Below, in pieces: positions 17,795-25,769 of a DNA stretch of 64,000 nt; position 1 is the first letter of the stretch, and every line of letters begins with the position of its first letter. This DNA is from Pseudomonadota bacterium. Lineage in GTDB: Bacteria; Pseudomonadota; Gammaproteobacteria; Acidiferrobacterales; Acidiferrobacteraceae. Made by a program: the position numbers and the translations under genes. A model generated the notes under the pieces. The model was not told the DNA's origin. It worked only from the letters and a program-made list of their open reading frames with translations, and ran no database searches. Where the stretch lies: the NCBI GenBank assembly GCA_021794275.1, contig JAJYRD010000060.1, positions 1 through 64,000 of the forward strand, in the 5' to 3' direction.

Positions 17795-17826
17795 ACTCTA
17801 GGCGCCGTACCGCGGTACGGAGTCAA
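17795..17826 (-). promoter_or_regulatory. MerR-type operator/promoter of merA
   Basis: On the minus strand: -35 TTGACT (17826-17821), then the perfect 16-bp palindrome CCGTACCGCGGTACGG (17820-17805), then -10 TAGAGT (17800-17795) or CTAGAG one base earlier. The 19-20 bp spacer with a dyad inside it is the hallmark of MerR-activated promoters, and TTGACTCCGTAC..GTACGG matches the known mer operator. The expected transcript starts about 25-30 bases before the merA ATG. Confidence 0.85.
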
Positions 17827-17944
17827 TGGAGGAGGCGACGGCGCCTTGGGTTGAGGGTCTGGGAGGACAACAATTAAAGACGACTTCACAAACTGTTAGC
17901 AACGCATCTTCGCGTCATTTATTAACTTTAGGCGGTCCGACGAA

Positions 17945-19186
17945 CTACTCGGACGACGGCGTGAGCGGCGCTGATGTCGTATCCCGGAACAGATGGCGAT
18001 ACAGGATGAGATAGGCGGCTTGAAAGCTGCCTGCGATAAAGAAGGGGAGTGCCAGGAAGCCTGCGTGGTAAAGGAGGCCGGCAAATACCGGGCCGATGGC
18101 GCGCGGCGCCTGAATGGAGACACTATTGAGACTCGCGGCAAGGCCCCGGCGATGGCTGCGCACGAGCCCCAGGTTGAGGGCCTGGCGCGCCCCTGCGGTG
18201 CCGCGGTTCAAGGCCGAGCGGACGATATACAAGACTGCAGCGATCGAAAAGTTGGGCGCAAGCGGCAATACGAGGAGAACGGCAAGACCGAGGTAGCGCA
18301 TGCCCAATACAGATCTTACCACCCCATAGCGACGAGTCAGCCGACCCACCAGCAAGGAGGAGGCCGCCGTTATGATCAAGGCTAGGCTCATGAGAGGCCC
18401 GATACTCAAGGGGCCATGGTGAAAGCGGACAGCGAACCAGTAGGCCATCAAGGGCCCCATGAAACCGATGCCTAAACCGTTCAGTGCGTTTATGCCAAAG
18501 AGCTTGAGGAGCTTGCGGTTCTCGGCACGCGTCAAGGCGTCCGACGCAGCATCCGGGAGCGCCTCTTCAGGCGATGGTCGTCGACAGGGGACGCTGTCGG
18601 GCAAGGTTCGCAGCAGGATCAGAGCGAGGACGGCGCCCAAAAGGACCAAGAAGAAGAGGGGGCGATACGCGAGCGCTCCTGGCAGCAGCGTCCCAATCAG
18701 TGAAGGGAGCGTTGCGAGTAAGGCGCCGAGCGCCATCCCCAAAAAGCCCACGGCGGTATTCAGGCTGTAGACGGCCGGCCTGTCGCGCGCATCAACTAGC
18801 TCGGAAAGCCATGCAAGCTCCACGGGCGCAAAGGGTCCCGCGCCGCCGTTCAATCCGTGCCCGAAACCTCCGAGGATGGCGGCGATCACAAGCGCCGCCG
18901 GCTGCGCAGAGCCAAGCGCGACGAGGGCTGCCACTACCTGCACCCACTCATAGGCGCACAGGAACCCCTTGCGCCCCCGGACATCCGAGAGGGGCCCAAC
19001 GAATAGAGCCAAGGTGGCCGACACAAGCAGTGCCACCATAAAGAGTGCGCCGATCGCCGGCGCCGACCAGTGAAGAGTGTGGAGATAGAGCGCAAAATCC
19101 ACGACCAGCGCCCCTTGCCCTATGCTGCGTGCGGCCCGCATGACGATCAAAAGCCGCGCCTCGCGAGAGAGCCGGGCATATAACAT
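17945..19186 (-). CDS. Major facilitator superfamily permease
   Basis: A 413-residue protein with about twelve hydrophobic helices, the MFS loop motif GPLSDVRGRKGFL (about 64-76) and a second-half counterpart GRLTRRYGVVRSV. A conserved NRGTAGARQALNLGLV stretch lies in helix 9-10. The substrate is unknown. The gene lies upstream of merA on the same strand, but merA has its own promoter. The region upstream of its ATG is notably AT-rich (19187-19270), with an inverted repeat TTATCCT/AGGATAA at 19198-19204 and 19260-19266. Confidence 0.78.
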   Translation of the reverse strand: MLYARLSREARLLIVMRAARSIGQGALVVDFALYLHTLHWSAPAIGALFMVALLVSATLALFVGPLSDVRGRKGFLCAYEWVQVVAALVALGSAQPAALVIAAILGGFGHGLNGGAGPFAPVELAWLSELVDARDRPAVYSLNTAVGFLGMALGALLATLPSLIGTLLPGALAYRPLFFLVLLGAVLALILLRTLPDSVPCRRPSPEEALPDAASDALTRAENRKLLKLFGINALNGLGIGFMGPLMAYWFAVRFHHGPLSIGPLMSLALIITAASSLLVGRLTRRYGVVRSVLGMRYLGLAVLLVLPLAPNFSIAAVLYIVRSALNRGTAGARQALNLGLVRSHRRGLAASLNSVSIQAPRAIGPVFAGLLYHAGFLALPFFIAGSFQAAYLILYRHLFRDTTSAPLTPSSE

Positions 19187-19294
19187 ATGGAGATCTTTAT
19201 CCTAGATATTTATGAAGTGAATTCAGAACATTATGCGGCGTTAATAAGGTGATCCATTAAGGATAATGCGGCCCCTGCCAGCTCTTGCCGGTCC

Positions 19295-19540
19295 TCACCC
19301 AAGGCCTAGCATATCTCGAAGCCGCGGTATCTGCTCCTGAGCCCTCCCATACAACACTTGGCCGTCGCATACAGTGATAGGGGCGACTCGCACCCCAAGC
19401 TCCGCGCGGGCCTTGTCCGCCACCCCCGGCTGGCTCAGGTCATGTTCCGCGTACACGACGCCCTGGCTTATAAACCAGGCCTTGAGCGCGGCGCAGTCCG
19501 GGCACCCCGGGCTTGTGTAGAGGCTGACTGTTTTGGTCAC
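19295..19540 (-). CDS. Glutaredoxin-like thioltransferase
   Basis: An 81-residue thioredoxin-fold protein with redox site SPGCPDC (CxxC) right after the first strand (KTVSLYT) and the cis-Pro region VRVAPITVCDGQVLYG, as in NrdH/glutaredoxin-type proteins. The GTG at 19540 is chosen because GAGGAT lies about 7 bases upstream and the fold begins at once; longer in-frame extensions do not look like protein of this family. It is the last gene of a small minus-strand group with an unknown protein and DUF2892, suggesting thiol or sulfide handling (inference). Confidence 0.8.
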   Translation of the reverse strand: MTKTVSLYTSPGCPDCAALKAWFISQGVVYAEHDLSQPGVADKARAELGVRVAPITVCDGQVLYGRAQEQIPRLRDMLGLG

Positions 19541-19613
19541 TTCGGATCCTCGGTGGGCGATGACGCCCCAGGACGGCATTCTCCCATCCGTGGCGCGCCA
19601 TCGATACCGTCCT

Positions 19614-20063
19614 TTATGCGGGCTGCCTCTGAAAGAGTCCACGCCACCAGCGTTTGCGGCCTTCCGGCAAGGTCCGCGGGTCGGTGAGCGTTTCGGGCGG
19701 CATGCGCGTCAATAGCCACCCCGGAAGAGTCTTCGCGCCCGAAGAGCCGCATGAGCTTCCGAGATTGTGGGGATCGAAAATCTTAATGAAGCGCGGACTC
19801 ATCTTGTCATCGGCGTACACGATGCCGCAGTAGTCCTCGCGATGCTCTCGTCGTAGAAGCACGTCGATTTCCTCTGTGAATCGGGCCAGATCGTCGCGGC
19901 TCGCGGGCCCTGTAGGGACCGGCTCCCCGATCGCGTAGATGTACCAGCCGTCCGGAGAGGCGCGCACCACCGACCATAATTCGCTAAGTTGCGCCCAACT
20001 CACGATGCCACTGAAAGGGCCTGAAAGACAGGCCTGAAACGCGCTTCCCTGAGTCGTATTCAC
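19614..20063 (-). CDS. Conserved protein of unknown function
   Basis: A 149-residue soluble protein without signal peptide or membrane helix. Features that look conserved are SWAQLSELWSVVRASPDGWYIY near the N-terminus, FTEEIDVLLRREHREDYCGIVYAD in the middle, and FIKIFDPHNLGSSCGSS followed by PGWLLTRMPPE at the C-terminus. I do not recognise a named domain. GTG at 20063 has AAGGAGG about 10 bases upstream. Its neighbours (DUF2892 upstream, glutaredoxin downstream, all on the minus strand) suggest a link to sulfur or redox metabolism, which is inference only. Confidence 0.65.
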   Translation of the reverse strand: MNTTQGSAFQACLSGPFSGIVSWAQLSELWSVVRASPDGWYIYAIGEPVPTGPASRDDLARFTEEIDVLLRREHREDYCGIVYADDKMSPRFIKIFDPHNLGSSCGSSGAKTLPGWLLTRMPPETLTDPRTLPEGRKRWWRGLFQRQPA

Positions 20064-20146
20064 AAGCTCAAATCCTCCTTCCTGATCCTGATCTCGAGCC
20101 GAACACACCCTGTCCCCCTGACGGGGGCGGGCCACCGTTCCTGGCG

Positions 20147-20356
20147 TCACGCCTGTGGACGCCTCCCTGTCTGCGCCGGACAGGTCTTGATCCCGAGAAC
20201 TTGATAGAGTCCGCAATAGCCGATTAGACCCGTGGCGAGCGGCAATACGCCGATCCACCCCCAGGGCGCCCATCGACCTGTGATCGCGAGCCCGATCAAT
20301 ACAAGCCCCAGAATGATCCGAATACTCCGATCCAACAGCCCTTCGTTCGTACGCAT
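20147..20356 (-). CDS. DUF2892 (YgaP-like) small membrane protein
   Basis: A 69-residue protein with the family pattern: MRTNEGLLDRSIRIILG at the start, a hydrophobic hairpin, then GVLPLATGLIGYCGLYQVLGIKTC. DUF2892 domains often accompany rhodanese or other sulfur-transfer genes. ATG 20356 has CGGAGGA about 9 bases upstream. It heads the minus-strand group of three genes and has an unusual repeat-rich region upstream. Confidence 0.82.
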   Translation of the reverse strand: MRTNEGLLDRSIRIILGLVLIGLAITGRWAPWGWIGVLPLATGLIGYCGLYQVLGIKTCPAQTGRRPQA

Positions 20357-20465
20357 GACAATTGTTCCTCCGTGATAGGCCAAGCTGCGACATTATCCAC
20401 CGAAAACGGCGTTACGGTACAGAAAGGCTGAGGGCGGTGCGGAGAGTTGGCATTAACTTGCTTTA

Positions 20466-20521
20466 TGTCGCTACGCGATCTATTTGACATAATATACATT
20501 ATACGAACTGTCGCTAAGCGA
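20466..20521 (-). promoter_or_regulatory. AT-rich palindrome flanked by direct repeats upstream of the DUF2892 gene
   Basis: A near-palindrome ATAATATACATTAT (20489-20502) contains TATAAT on the minus strand, a good -10 for the DUF2892 gene 140 bases downstream. It is flanked by two copies of TGTCGCTAmGCGA (20466-20478 and 20509-20521, 12 of 13 identical), the second containing the perfect dyad TCGCT-A-AGCGA. The layout looks like a regulated promoter; the regulator is unknown. An ArsR-type repressor would fit an AT-rich dyad (inference). Confidence 0.45.
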
Positions 20522-21229
20522 GAGGACCGCCTCAGTCGGCCCTTATTCGGAGGCCCATGGCTGGGCTCGTGTCGGTACCAAGTTCCGGTTCTTCAGCAGA
20601 ATCCTTGGGGAGTATCCGGCTGGCAAAGATCCCCCACCATGTCGATGCGCTGCTTGATCTTCCCGCTCGGGCGTTCAATGGACTCAGTGGATTGGTGGCG
20701 GCCTTCGGTTTATGGATCCTTTACGCCGGTAAACCGATCCCCGCGCGACCCGAAAGAGCCTTGAGGCGAAGCGTCGTGGGCGCAGGCGCGGAGGAGCTTC
20801 CAGTCCGTAATCGCGCAATGCGTTCGTAGACCGCTCTGCGTATGCGCTGGAACGCGATAACTACCGACACATACCACCGCCTCGCCTAGCGGCCGGCCGG
20901 CACTCCACGTGAACGATTGCGTCGCCCGGCGGTCTCTCCGACTCCGGAGCTTCCCTTCAAACGCGTCGTCAAGAATGGTGCCACAAGGAGATTCTGGTTT
21001 AGCGTGAAAGAGACGGTATGCCGGGCGAGCAGGACCCTGACCCGCGAAGGCCATGGCGCGCGGGGATGTGATAGTCAGGGGCCGGCGGGTGCGATGAAGC
21101 CGCACCGAGTCAGGGCCTTGATCCAGCGCGGCGCATTGCGTTACTCAGCGGCCGCGTGCAGGCCCTTGGGTGGCTCCGCGGGTCACGCGCCCGCCGGATA
21201 GCGTGTTTTGGGCAAGCTGACCACGACAG
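20522..21229. other. Gene-poor stretch
   Basis: About 700 bases in which I can support no gene. A plus-strand frame at 20557-20829 (90 codons, with GGAGG only three bases before its ATG) and a minus-strand frame at 21105-20710 lack recognisable domains. It may be a decayed region. Confidence 0.5.
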
Positions 21230-21421
21230 TCAGTCATCACCCCGATCGTCCCTGTGGTCGCCGTGCCGCTCATAATGATAGTGGCCCTCGCCGCACTGGT
21301 AACACCGGTGGCCCTCGTACCCGCCAGGCGGCTCAAAGAAACAACCCGAGAGTACGCTTGCGGCGCTCAATAGAAGCAAACAGCGCGCTATGGTCTTCTT
21401 GAAGCTCGGTGATAACGGCAT
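21230..21421 (-). CDS. Small His-rich lipoprotein
   Basis: A 63-residue protein with a basic N-terminus, a hydrophobic stretch (CLLLLSAASVLSGC) and a lipobox LSGC near residue 27. The mature part is only about 37 residues, very polar, with CYQC and a His-rich tail (GEGHYHYERHGDHRDD) that could bind a transition metal. GGAGGATGCG lies right before the ATG at 21421, which supports a real gene. It stands alone in a gene-poor stretch. I recognise no family. Confidence 0.62.
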   Translation of the reverse strand: MPLSPSFKKTIARCLLLLSAASVLSGCFFEPPGGYEGHRCYQCGEGHYHYERHGDHRDDRGDD

Positions 21422-21968
21422 CGCATCCTCCTGCGTCCTGTGCGAGCTACCGCGGCCCCTAAGTAAGACCGCGCAGTCGGCTTTTTATGGTAGATGACTT
21501 GCGGCACTGATCCTATCACCCACGCATGGCCCTAAGAGGTCGCACGAGCGCCTCCGAGCTCGGCGCAGCCCATGATCTCCCCTCTCCGCTATGAGATGCC
21601 GCAGACGTCTTGCGGGCGAGCCGTCCGCTTTTCCTGCGCAAAAGAGGCTCGCCCAGAATACCAGGGTCATCTTAGAAAATGTGTTTGGTGGCACGCTTGG
21701 CGACGGCGCCTCAACGCAGTTCATAAGTCCCCAGGAAGAAATTGCCGCGGGCAAGATCCGCCTTCGCTGCACCTAAAGGAATCCTCCCCCCGCGGCTCGG
21801 CTCGCGATCGGATCGCTGGGACCCGATTTCGGCAAGCGATGGCCGATGGGCGGCTCTCGCTGCCCCGTGAGGCGCCCAGCTGTGGGCATGGCCACCCCCT
21901 TTGTACTATAGTCGGCCCCAGAGGGACCCCCGCCTCATGGGCAAACGTATCGAAGGAGAGCCTGTTGC
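21422..21968. other. Intergenic stretch upstream of the DoxD-like gene
   Basis: 547 bases with no supported gene. A 61-codon frame at 21591-21776 on the plus strand has no recognisable features. TATAGT at 21907-21912 may be a -10 element for the DoxD-like gene, but no good -35 precedes it. Confidence 0.45.
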
Positions 21969-22916
21969 ATGTTTGAAAATCGATCATCCCGGTACACTGG
22001 CGGTCAAGAGCTCGCCTTTGCGGCGCTGCGCATCTTCTTTGGCGTGATCTGGGTGATCAACACCATCCTTGAAGCCAACAAGTACTACGTGGACCACTTC
22101 CTCGCATCCATCGTCGCCCGCGTGAAAGGGCAACCCTACCCGGTACAGGCCTTCCTCCATGAGGTCATACACATCGTCACGATGTTGGGCCCGCGTCACG
22201 TGGCCATCGGCACGGTCGTCTTGGATGGCCTTCTTGCGGCCTCCCTTCTGACGGGCTTCGCCCTGCGGCCCATGGCGCGCCTTGGGATCATTTACAGTCT
22301 TTTTCTATGGGCCACGGTGGGCGGGCTCGGTGGGCCTTATACGCCGGGCGCCACGGACCCCGGCACTGCAATCGTCTACGCGCTCGTATTCTTTGCGGTG
22401 CTCTCGGTCCCTTCAGAGCGCAGGCTCGCGATAGGGCCGGATTCGGAGCCTTCGGTCACCACCGGGCGCATCGAGGCAGTCCGTATCCTATTCGGCCTCT
22501 TGTGGGCCTTCGACGCCTTCTGGAAATGGCAGCCGGCCTTCTTTGAGCACAGCCTGACCTATTTGCAGCAGTCCCAGGTCGGTCAGCCGGCGTGGATCGT
22601 GGCTTATATCGGACTTGTGATTTCCGCCATCCATCTCACTGGGGCTTTGACCTTCGGAATCTTCGCGGCCGTCATAGAGACGATCCTGGCGATCAGCCTC
22701 CTTCTCAAACGCTGGCAGCAGTGGTTCCTGCCAATCGGATTTTTTTATTCTTTCGGGGTGTGGACGACGGCCGAGGGCTGGGGTGGCCCCTATCACATCG
22801 GCAGCACCGGCAACCGGGGCGACATGCTCGGTACCGCCAATATTTACATGGTGGTCTATCTCTACTTGATAGCGGCCTATCTTTTTGAGCGCCGACTTCA
22901 AAAACGCATGCAGTAA
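21969..22916 (+). CDS. DoxD/DoxX-like membrane protein made of two homologous halves
   Basis: A 315-residue membrane protein with about eight hydrophobic segments. The two halves resemble each other: LRIFFGVIWVINTILEANKY (about 18-37) against VRILFGLLWAFDAFWKW (about 168-184), and VGGLGGPYTPGATDPGTA against EGWGGPYHIGSTGNRGDM. The GGPY..G.T pattern with a four-helix unit is typical of the DoxD subunit of archaeal thiosulfate:quinone oxidoreductase and of DoxX-like proteins. A role in thiosulfate or other quinone-linked oxidation is therefore possible but unproven; no doxA partner is adjacent. AAGGAGAG lies about 9 bases before the ATG. Confidence 0.75.
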   Translation: MFENRSSRYTGGQELAFAALRIFFGVIWVINTILEANKYYVDHFLASIVARVKGQPYPVQAFLHEVIHIVTMLGPRHVAIGTVVLDGLLAASLLTGFALRPMARLGIIYSLFLWATVGGLGGPYTPGATDPGTAIVYALVFFAVLSVPSERRLAIGPDSEPSVTTGRIEAVRILFGLLWAFDAFWKWQPAFFEHSLTYLQQSQVGQPAWIVAYIGLVISAIHLTGALTFGIFAAVIETILAISLLLKRWQQWFLPIGFFYSFGVWTTAEGWGGPYHIGSTGNRGDMLGTANIYMVVYLYLIAAYLFERRLQKRMQ

Positions 22917-23039
22917 CACGGGCTTGCGCATCCACCTTCATGCTCGCTGAGAATCGCGAGCATGATTTCGCGGCAACGCATTAATTCGTAAAGGATAGGA
23001 GCTAAGCTTTCGGGGTCTCCACGGGTCCAGGGCCCAGGT

Positions 23040-23813
23040 TCAGGCGGCGTCCCGAAAGAGCGTGAAGAAGTTGCGCTCGGTGGTCTCCGCCACCCTTTCC
23101 CAGGAAACCCCACGGACATCGCCCAGGCAGTGGGCCACGTGTGCAACGTAGGACGGTTCATTGGGCTTGCCACGGTGCGGGACGGGTGCCAAGTAGGGCG
23201 CGTCGGTCTCGATCAGCAGCCGGTCCTCCGGCACGAGGCGCGCGACCTCACGCAAGGCCTGCGCATTTCTGAAGGTCACGATGCCGGAAAATGAAATGTA
23301 GAAATTCAGGTCCAGTACTTGTCTCGCGAACTCCTGGGTCTCGGTGAAGCAATGCAGGACTCCGCCCACTTCCGATGCCCCTTCCTCGCGCAAGATCCTC
23401 AGAGTATCGGCAGCCGCCTCTCGGGTGTGGATGATCAATGGCTTGTGGACCTGCCGGGCAGCTGCGATGTGCTGCCGAAATTGCTCCTGTTGAAAACTCA
23501 CATTCGGGTCTTTAAGCCGATAATAATCGAGCCCGGTCTCGCCGATCGCCACGATCCGATCATTTCCGCTCAGACGCACGAGGTCATCGAAGACTGGGGC
23601 GCCCGCTCCGGTCTCATTGGGATGGACACCCACGGACCCAAAGACATGTGGATCGCGCCGCATGACCTCCTGGATGGGATCGAGATCCGCGAGCCCGACG
23701 CTCACGCACAGCATATGTGACACGCCCCCTTGATGGGCGCGTGTCAGGACCGCCTCGATATCATCACGCAGGGGATCAAAATGGAGATGGCAGTGCGAAT
23801 CGACCAAGGACAT
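23040..23813 (-). CDS. tatD: TatD-family metal-dependent nuclease
   Basis: TIM-barrel metallohydrolase (DNase/deacylase type), 257 residues. The N-terminus VDSHCHLHF holds the HxH metal motif; VGVHPNE, AIGETGLDYYR with the bridging Glu, and ETDAPYLAPVPHRGKPNEP near the C-terminus are all family signatures. It is the last gene of the holB-pilZ-tatD run, the usual position. The ATG at 23813 lies two bases after the pilZ stop; upstream in-frame codons encode nothing family-like. Confidence 0.9.
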   Translation of the reverse strand: MSLVDSHCHLHFDPLRDDIEAVLTRAHQGGVSHMLCVSVGLADLDPIQEVMRRDPHVFGSVGVHPNETGAGAPVFDDLVRLSGNDRIVAIGETGLDYYRLKDPNVSFQQEQFRQHIAAARQVHKPLIIHTREAAADTLRILREEGASEVGGVLHCFTETQEFARQVLDLNFYISFSGIVTFRNAQALREVARLVPEDRLLIETDAPYLAPVPHRGKPNEPSYVAHVAHCLGDVRGVSWERVAETTERNFFTLFRDAA

Positions 23814-23815
23814 CG

Positions 23816-24205
23816 CTACATGGTATGGGTCGGCCGATCCGATTGCAATTGGCCTATGAGCAGGGTCTCGATCTTCGTGCGCGCCACTTCGGAGTCCTTG
23901 GCGCTGAACTGGATACCGATGCCCGAGGCGTGGCCGCCCGGGGCATTCGGAGGAGTAATCCACACCACATGGCCCGCCACCGGGATCTTCTCCTTGCTAT
24001 CGATGAGGGTCAGCAACATAAACACCTCGTCGCCGAGCTTATAGGGCTTGTTGCTCGGTATGAAGAGGCCGCCTCCTTTCAGGAATGGCATGTAAGCCGT
24101 ATATAAGGCGTTACGATCCTTGATCACGAGCGAAAGGACGCCCGGACGCTCGGGCGCCTTTGAGCCCCCACGCATACCCGTTTCCATTGCCGATATAGTG
24201 GTCAT
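23816..24205 (-). CDS. pilZ: PilZ-domain protein of the type IV pilus assembly type
   Basis: A 129-residue single PilZ domain. The sequence GVLSLVIKDRNALYTAYMPF and FKGGGLFIP-type turn (LKGGGLFIPSNKPYKLGD) match the PilZ protein that sits between holB and tatD in gammaproteobacteria and helps assemble type IV pili. The N-terminal RxxxR c-di-GMP motif is not evident, as in pseudomonad PilZ, which does not bind c-di-GMP well. The start overlaps the holB stop by four bases. Confidence 0.88.
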   Translation of the reverse strand: MTTISAMETGMRGGSKAPERPGVLSLVIKDRNALYTAYMPFLKGGGLFIPSNKPYKLGDEVFMLLTLIDSKEKIPVAGHVVWITPPNAPGGHASGIGIQFSAKDSEVARTKIETLLIGQLQSDRPTHTM

Positions 24206-25140
24206 AGCCGTGCCTCGACAAGCATAAACAGCCGATCCCAGACGAGACGGCGATCCAGAGGGGCGGTCGCAAGGCCTCGCGCCTCAAGCGCCTCGTCCCA
24301 GAGGCGAAAAACTTGCCCTAAGTCTAGCCGACTGGCCAAGGCGCGCAAGCGGGCCGTCCATTCCGCCGGTATGGCAGGCCCGGGCGTGTCCGCGAGCGCC
24401 AATAGCGCGAGGCCTGCAGCGATACCGACTAAAAGGGTGAGGCCGATGTCCAGGTCCACGGTATGCCAGGCCTCGCTCGCATCCAATGGCGACTGAGCGC
24501 CCGATGCGACCGCTTCGAGACTCGCCATGAGTCGCGCGCCCATGGCCGGCGTATCCCGGGGCCACGCCTCGGCCTGAAGCGCGGCTCCGTGCGTCAACGC
24601 AAGAATTACGTCCGCATCCGGAACCTCGCGCTCCTTCAAATAAGCCTCCCCCTCCTCCTTCGTCGGTCGCGGCAAAACGAGCCGCTGACATCGCGAACGA
24701 ATCGTGGGCAAGAGCCGCGCGGGACTATCGCTCACCAAAAGCAGGTAACTGCCGGCGGGCGGCTCTTCAAGCGTCTTCAGGAGCGCGTTCGAGGCCGAAC
24801 GATTGAGGTGATCGGCGTCTGCGATCAGGGCCACGCGCCGGGGTGCAAGATGAGGTGTCAGTACCAGAAACTCATTGAGGCCGCGCGCCTCGTCCACCGT
24901 AATCTCGGTCTTACCTTCCTCTCGCCGCAGAATCAGGATGTCGGGATGATTGCCGCCCGTCGCAAGACGGCACGCCCGGCAGGCACCGCAGGCGATTTCG
25001 CGCTCGCAGACGAGCCGGATCGATAGGCGGTCGGCAAACTGCCGTTTCCCTATGCCTGGGGGACCACACAACAAGAGGGCATGCGGGAGCCGGCTTGCAT
25101 CGGCAAGTCCACTCCAGATCGCGCGCTGCCAGGAAAGCAT
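24202..25140 (-). CDS. holB: DNA polymerase III subunit delta prime
   Basis: Clamp-loader subunit, 312 residues. Seen: a P-loop-like GPPGIGKRQFA near residue 30, a zinc module (C...CGACRAC), SNALLKTLEEPP, and the conserved SRC arginine-finger region (IRSRCQRLVL). It sits directly after tmk (2-base gap) and overlaps pilZ, the canonical order. Confidence 0.92.
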   Translation of the reverse strand: MLSWQRAIWSGLADASRLPHALLLCGPPGIGKRQFADRLSIRLVCEREIACGACRACRLATGGNHPDILILRREEGKTEITVDEARGLNEFLVLTPHLAPRRVALIADADHLNRSASNALLKTLEEPPAGSYLLLVSDSPARLLPTIRSRCQRLVLPRPTKEEGEAYLKEREVPDADVILALTHGAALQAEAWPRDTPAMGARLMASLEAVASGAQSPLDASEAWHTVDLDIGLTLLVGIAAGLALLALADTPGPAIPAEWTARLRALASRLDLGQVFRLWDEALEARGLATAPLDRRLVWDRLFMLVEARL

Positions 25141-25142
25141 GG

Positions 25143-25769
25143 CTAAAGACGGGCCGCAAGCGCCGCATCCACGGCAAGCGCAACCTCGGCCAAGGACTTG
25201 GCGGCCGAGATGACCACGAAGCGTTCGGGCTGTGCACGCACCCGCGTCTGATACCCTTCTCGCACGCGCTCGAAAAAGGCCTCCCCTTCGGCCTCGATGC
25301 GATCGGCCGACCGGCCCGCACGGCGCCCGAGAGCTACACTCACCGGGACATCAAAAAAAAGCGTGAGATCGGGTGGCGGGACCGCCAGTAACTCCGACAA
25401 CCCGTCGATCAACGGAGCCCCGAGGCCGCGACCATGACCCTGGTAGGCATAGGTGGCATCCAGATATCGATCGCAGACCACGGTCTTGCCAAGCGCAAGT
25501 GCCGGCGCGACCACGGCCTTGATGTGCTGAACGCGCGCCGCGAACAACAACAGAAGCTCGGTTTGTGGGTGTAGCGAGCCATGCTCCAACAGAATGTGGC
25601 GAATGCGCTCCCCCACCTCGGTACCGCCAGGCTCCCGCGTCACGACCACGCCCCGCGGATTACGTTGCTCGCAGAAATCCACGATCCGGTCGATCTGCGT
25701 AGTCTTGCCAGATCCATCAAGACCCTCGAGACTAATGAACCTGGGGCCGTCGGGTGGTGTCGATTTCAT
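25143..25769 (-). CDS. tmk: Thymidylate kinase
   Basis: Phosphorylates dTMP to dTDP. The P-loop LEGLDGSGKTTQ is at about 17-28, the DR(Y/H) motif appears as VCDRYLDATYAYQGHGRG, and LTLFFDVPVSVALGR precedes the LID. At 208 residues it has normal size. ATG 25769 is inside the end of mltG (38-base overlap), so the genes are probably coupled. Confidence 0.92.
   Translation of the reverse strand: MKSTPPDGPRFISLEGLDGSGKTTQIDRIVDFCEQRNPRGVVVTREPGGTEVGERIRHILLEHGSLHPQTELLLLFAARVQHIKAVVAPALALGKTVVCDRYLDATYAYQGHGRGLGAPLIDGLSELLAVPPPDLTLFFDVPVSVALGRRAGRSADRIEAEGEAFFERVREGYQTRVRAQPERFVVISAAKSLAEVALAVDAALAARL

Noticed and set aside
20557-20829. 90-codon open frame on the plus strand with GGAGG before its ATG
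   Set aside because: Ribosome-site spacing of three bases is too short, and the protein has only one weak hydrophobic segment and no recognisable family.
20710-21105. 131-codon open frame on the minus strand
   Set aside because: No ribosome site or domain; composition resembles non-coding GC-rich sequence.
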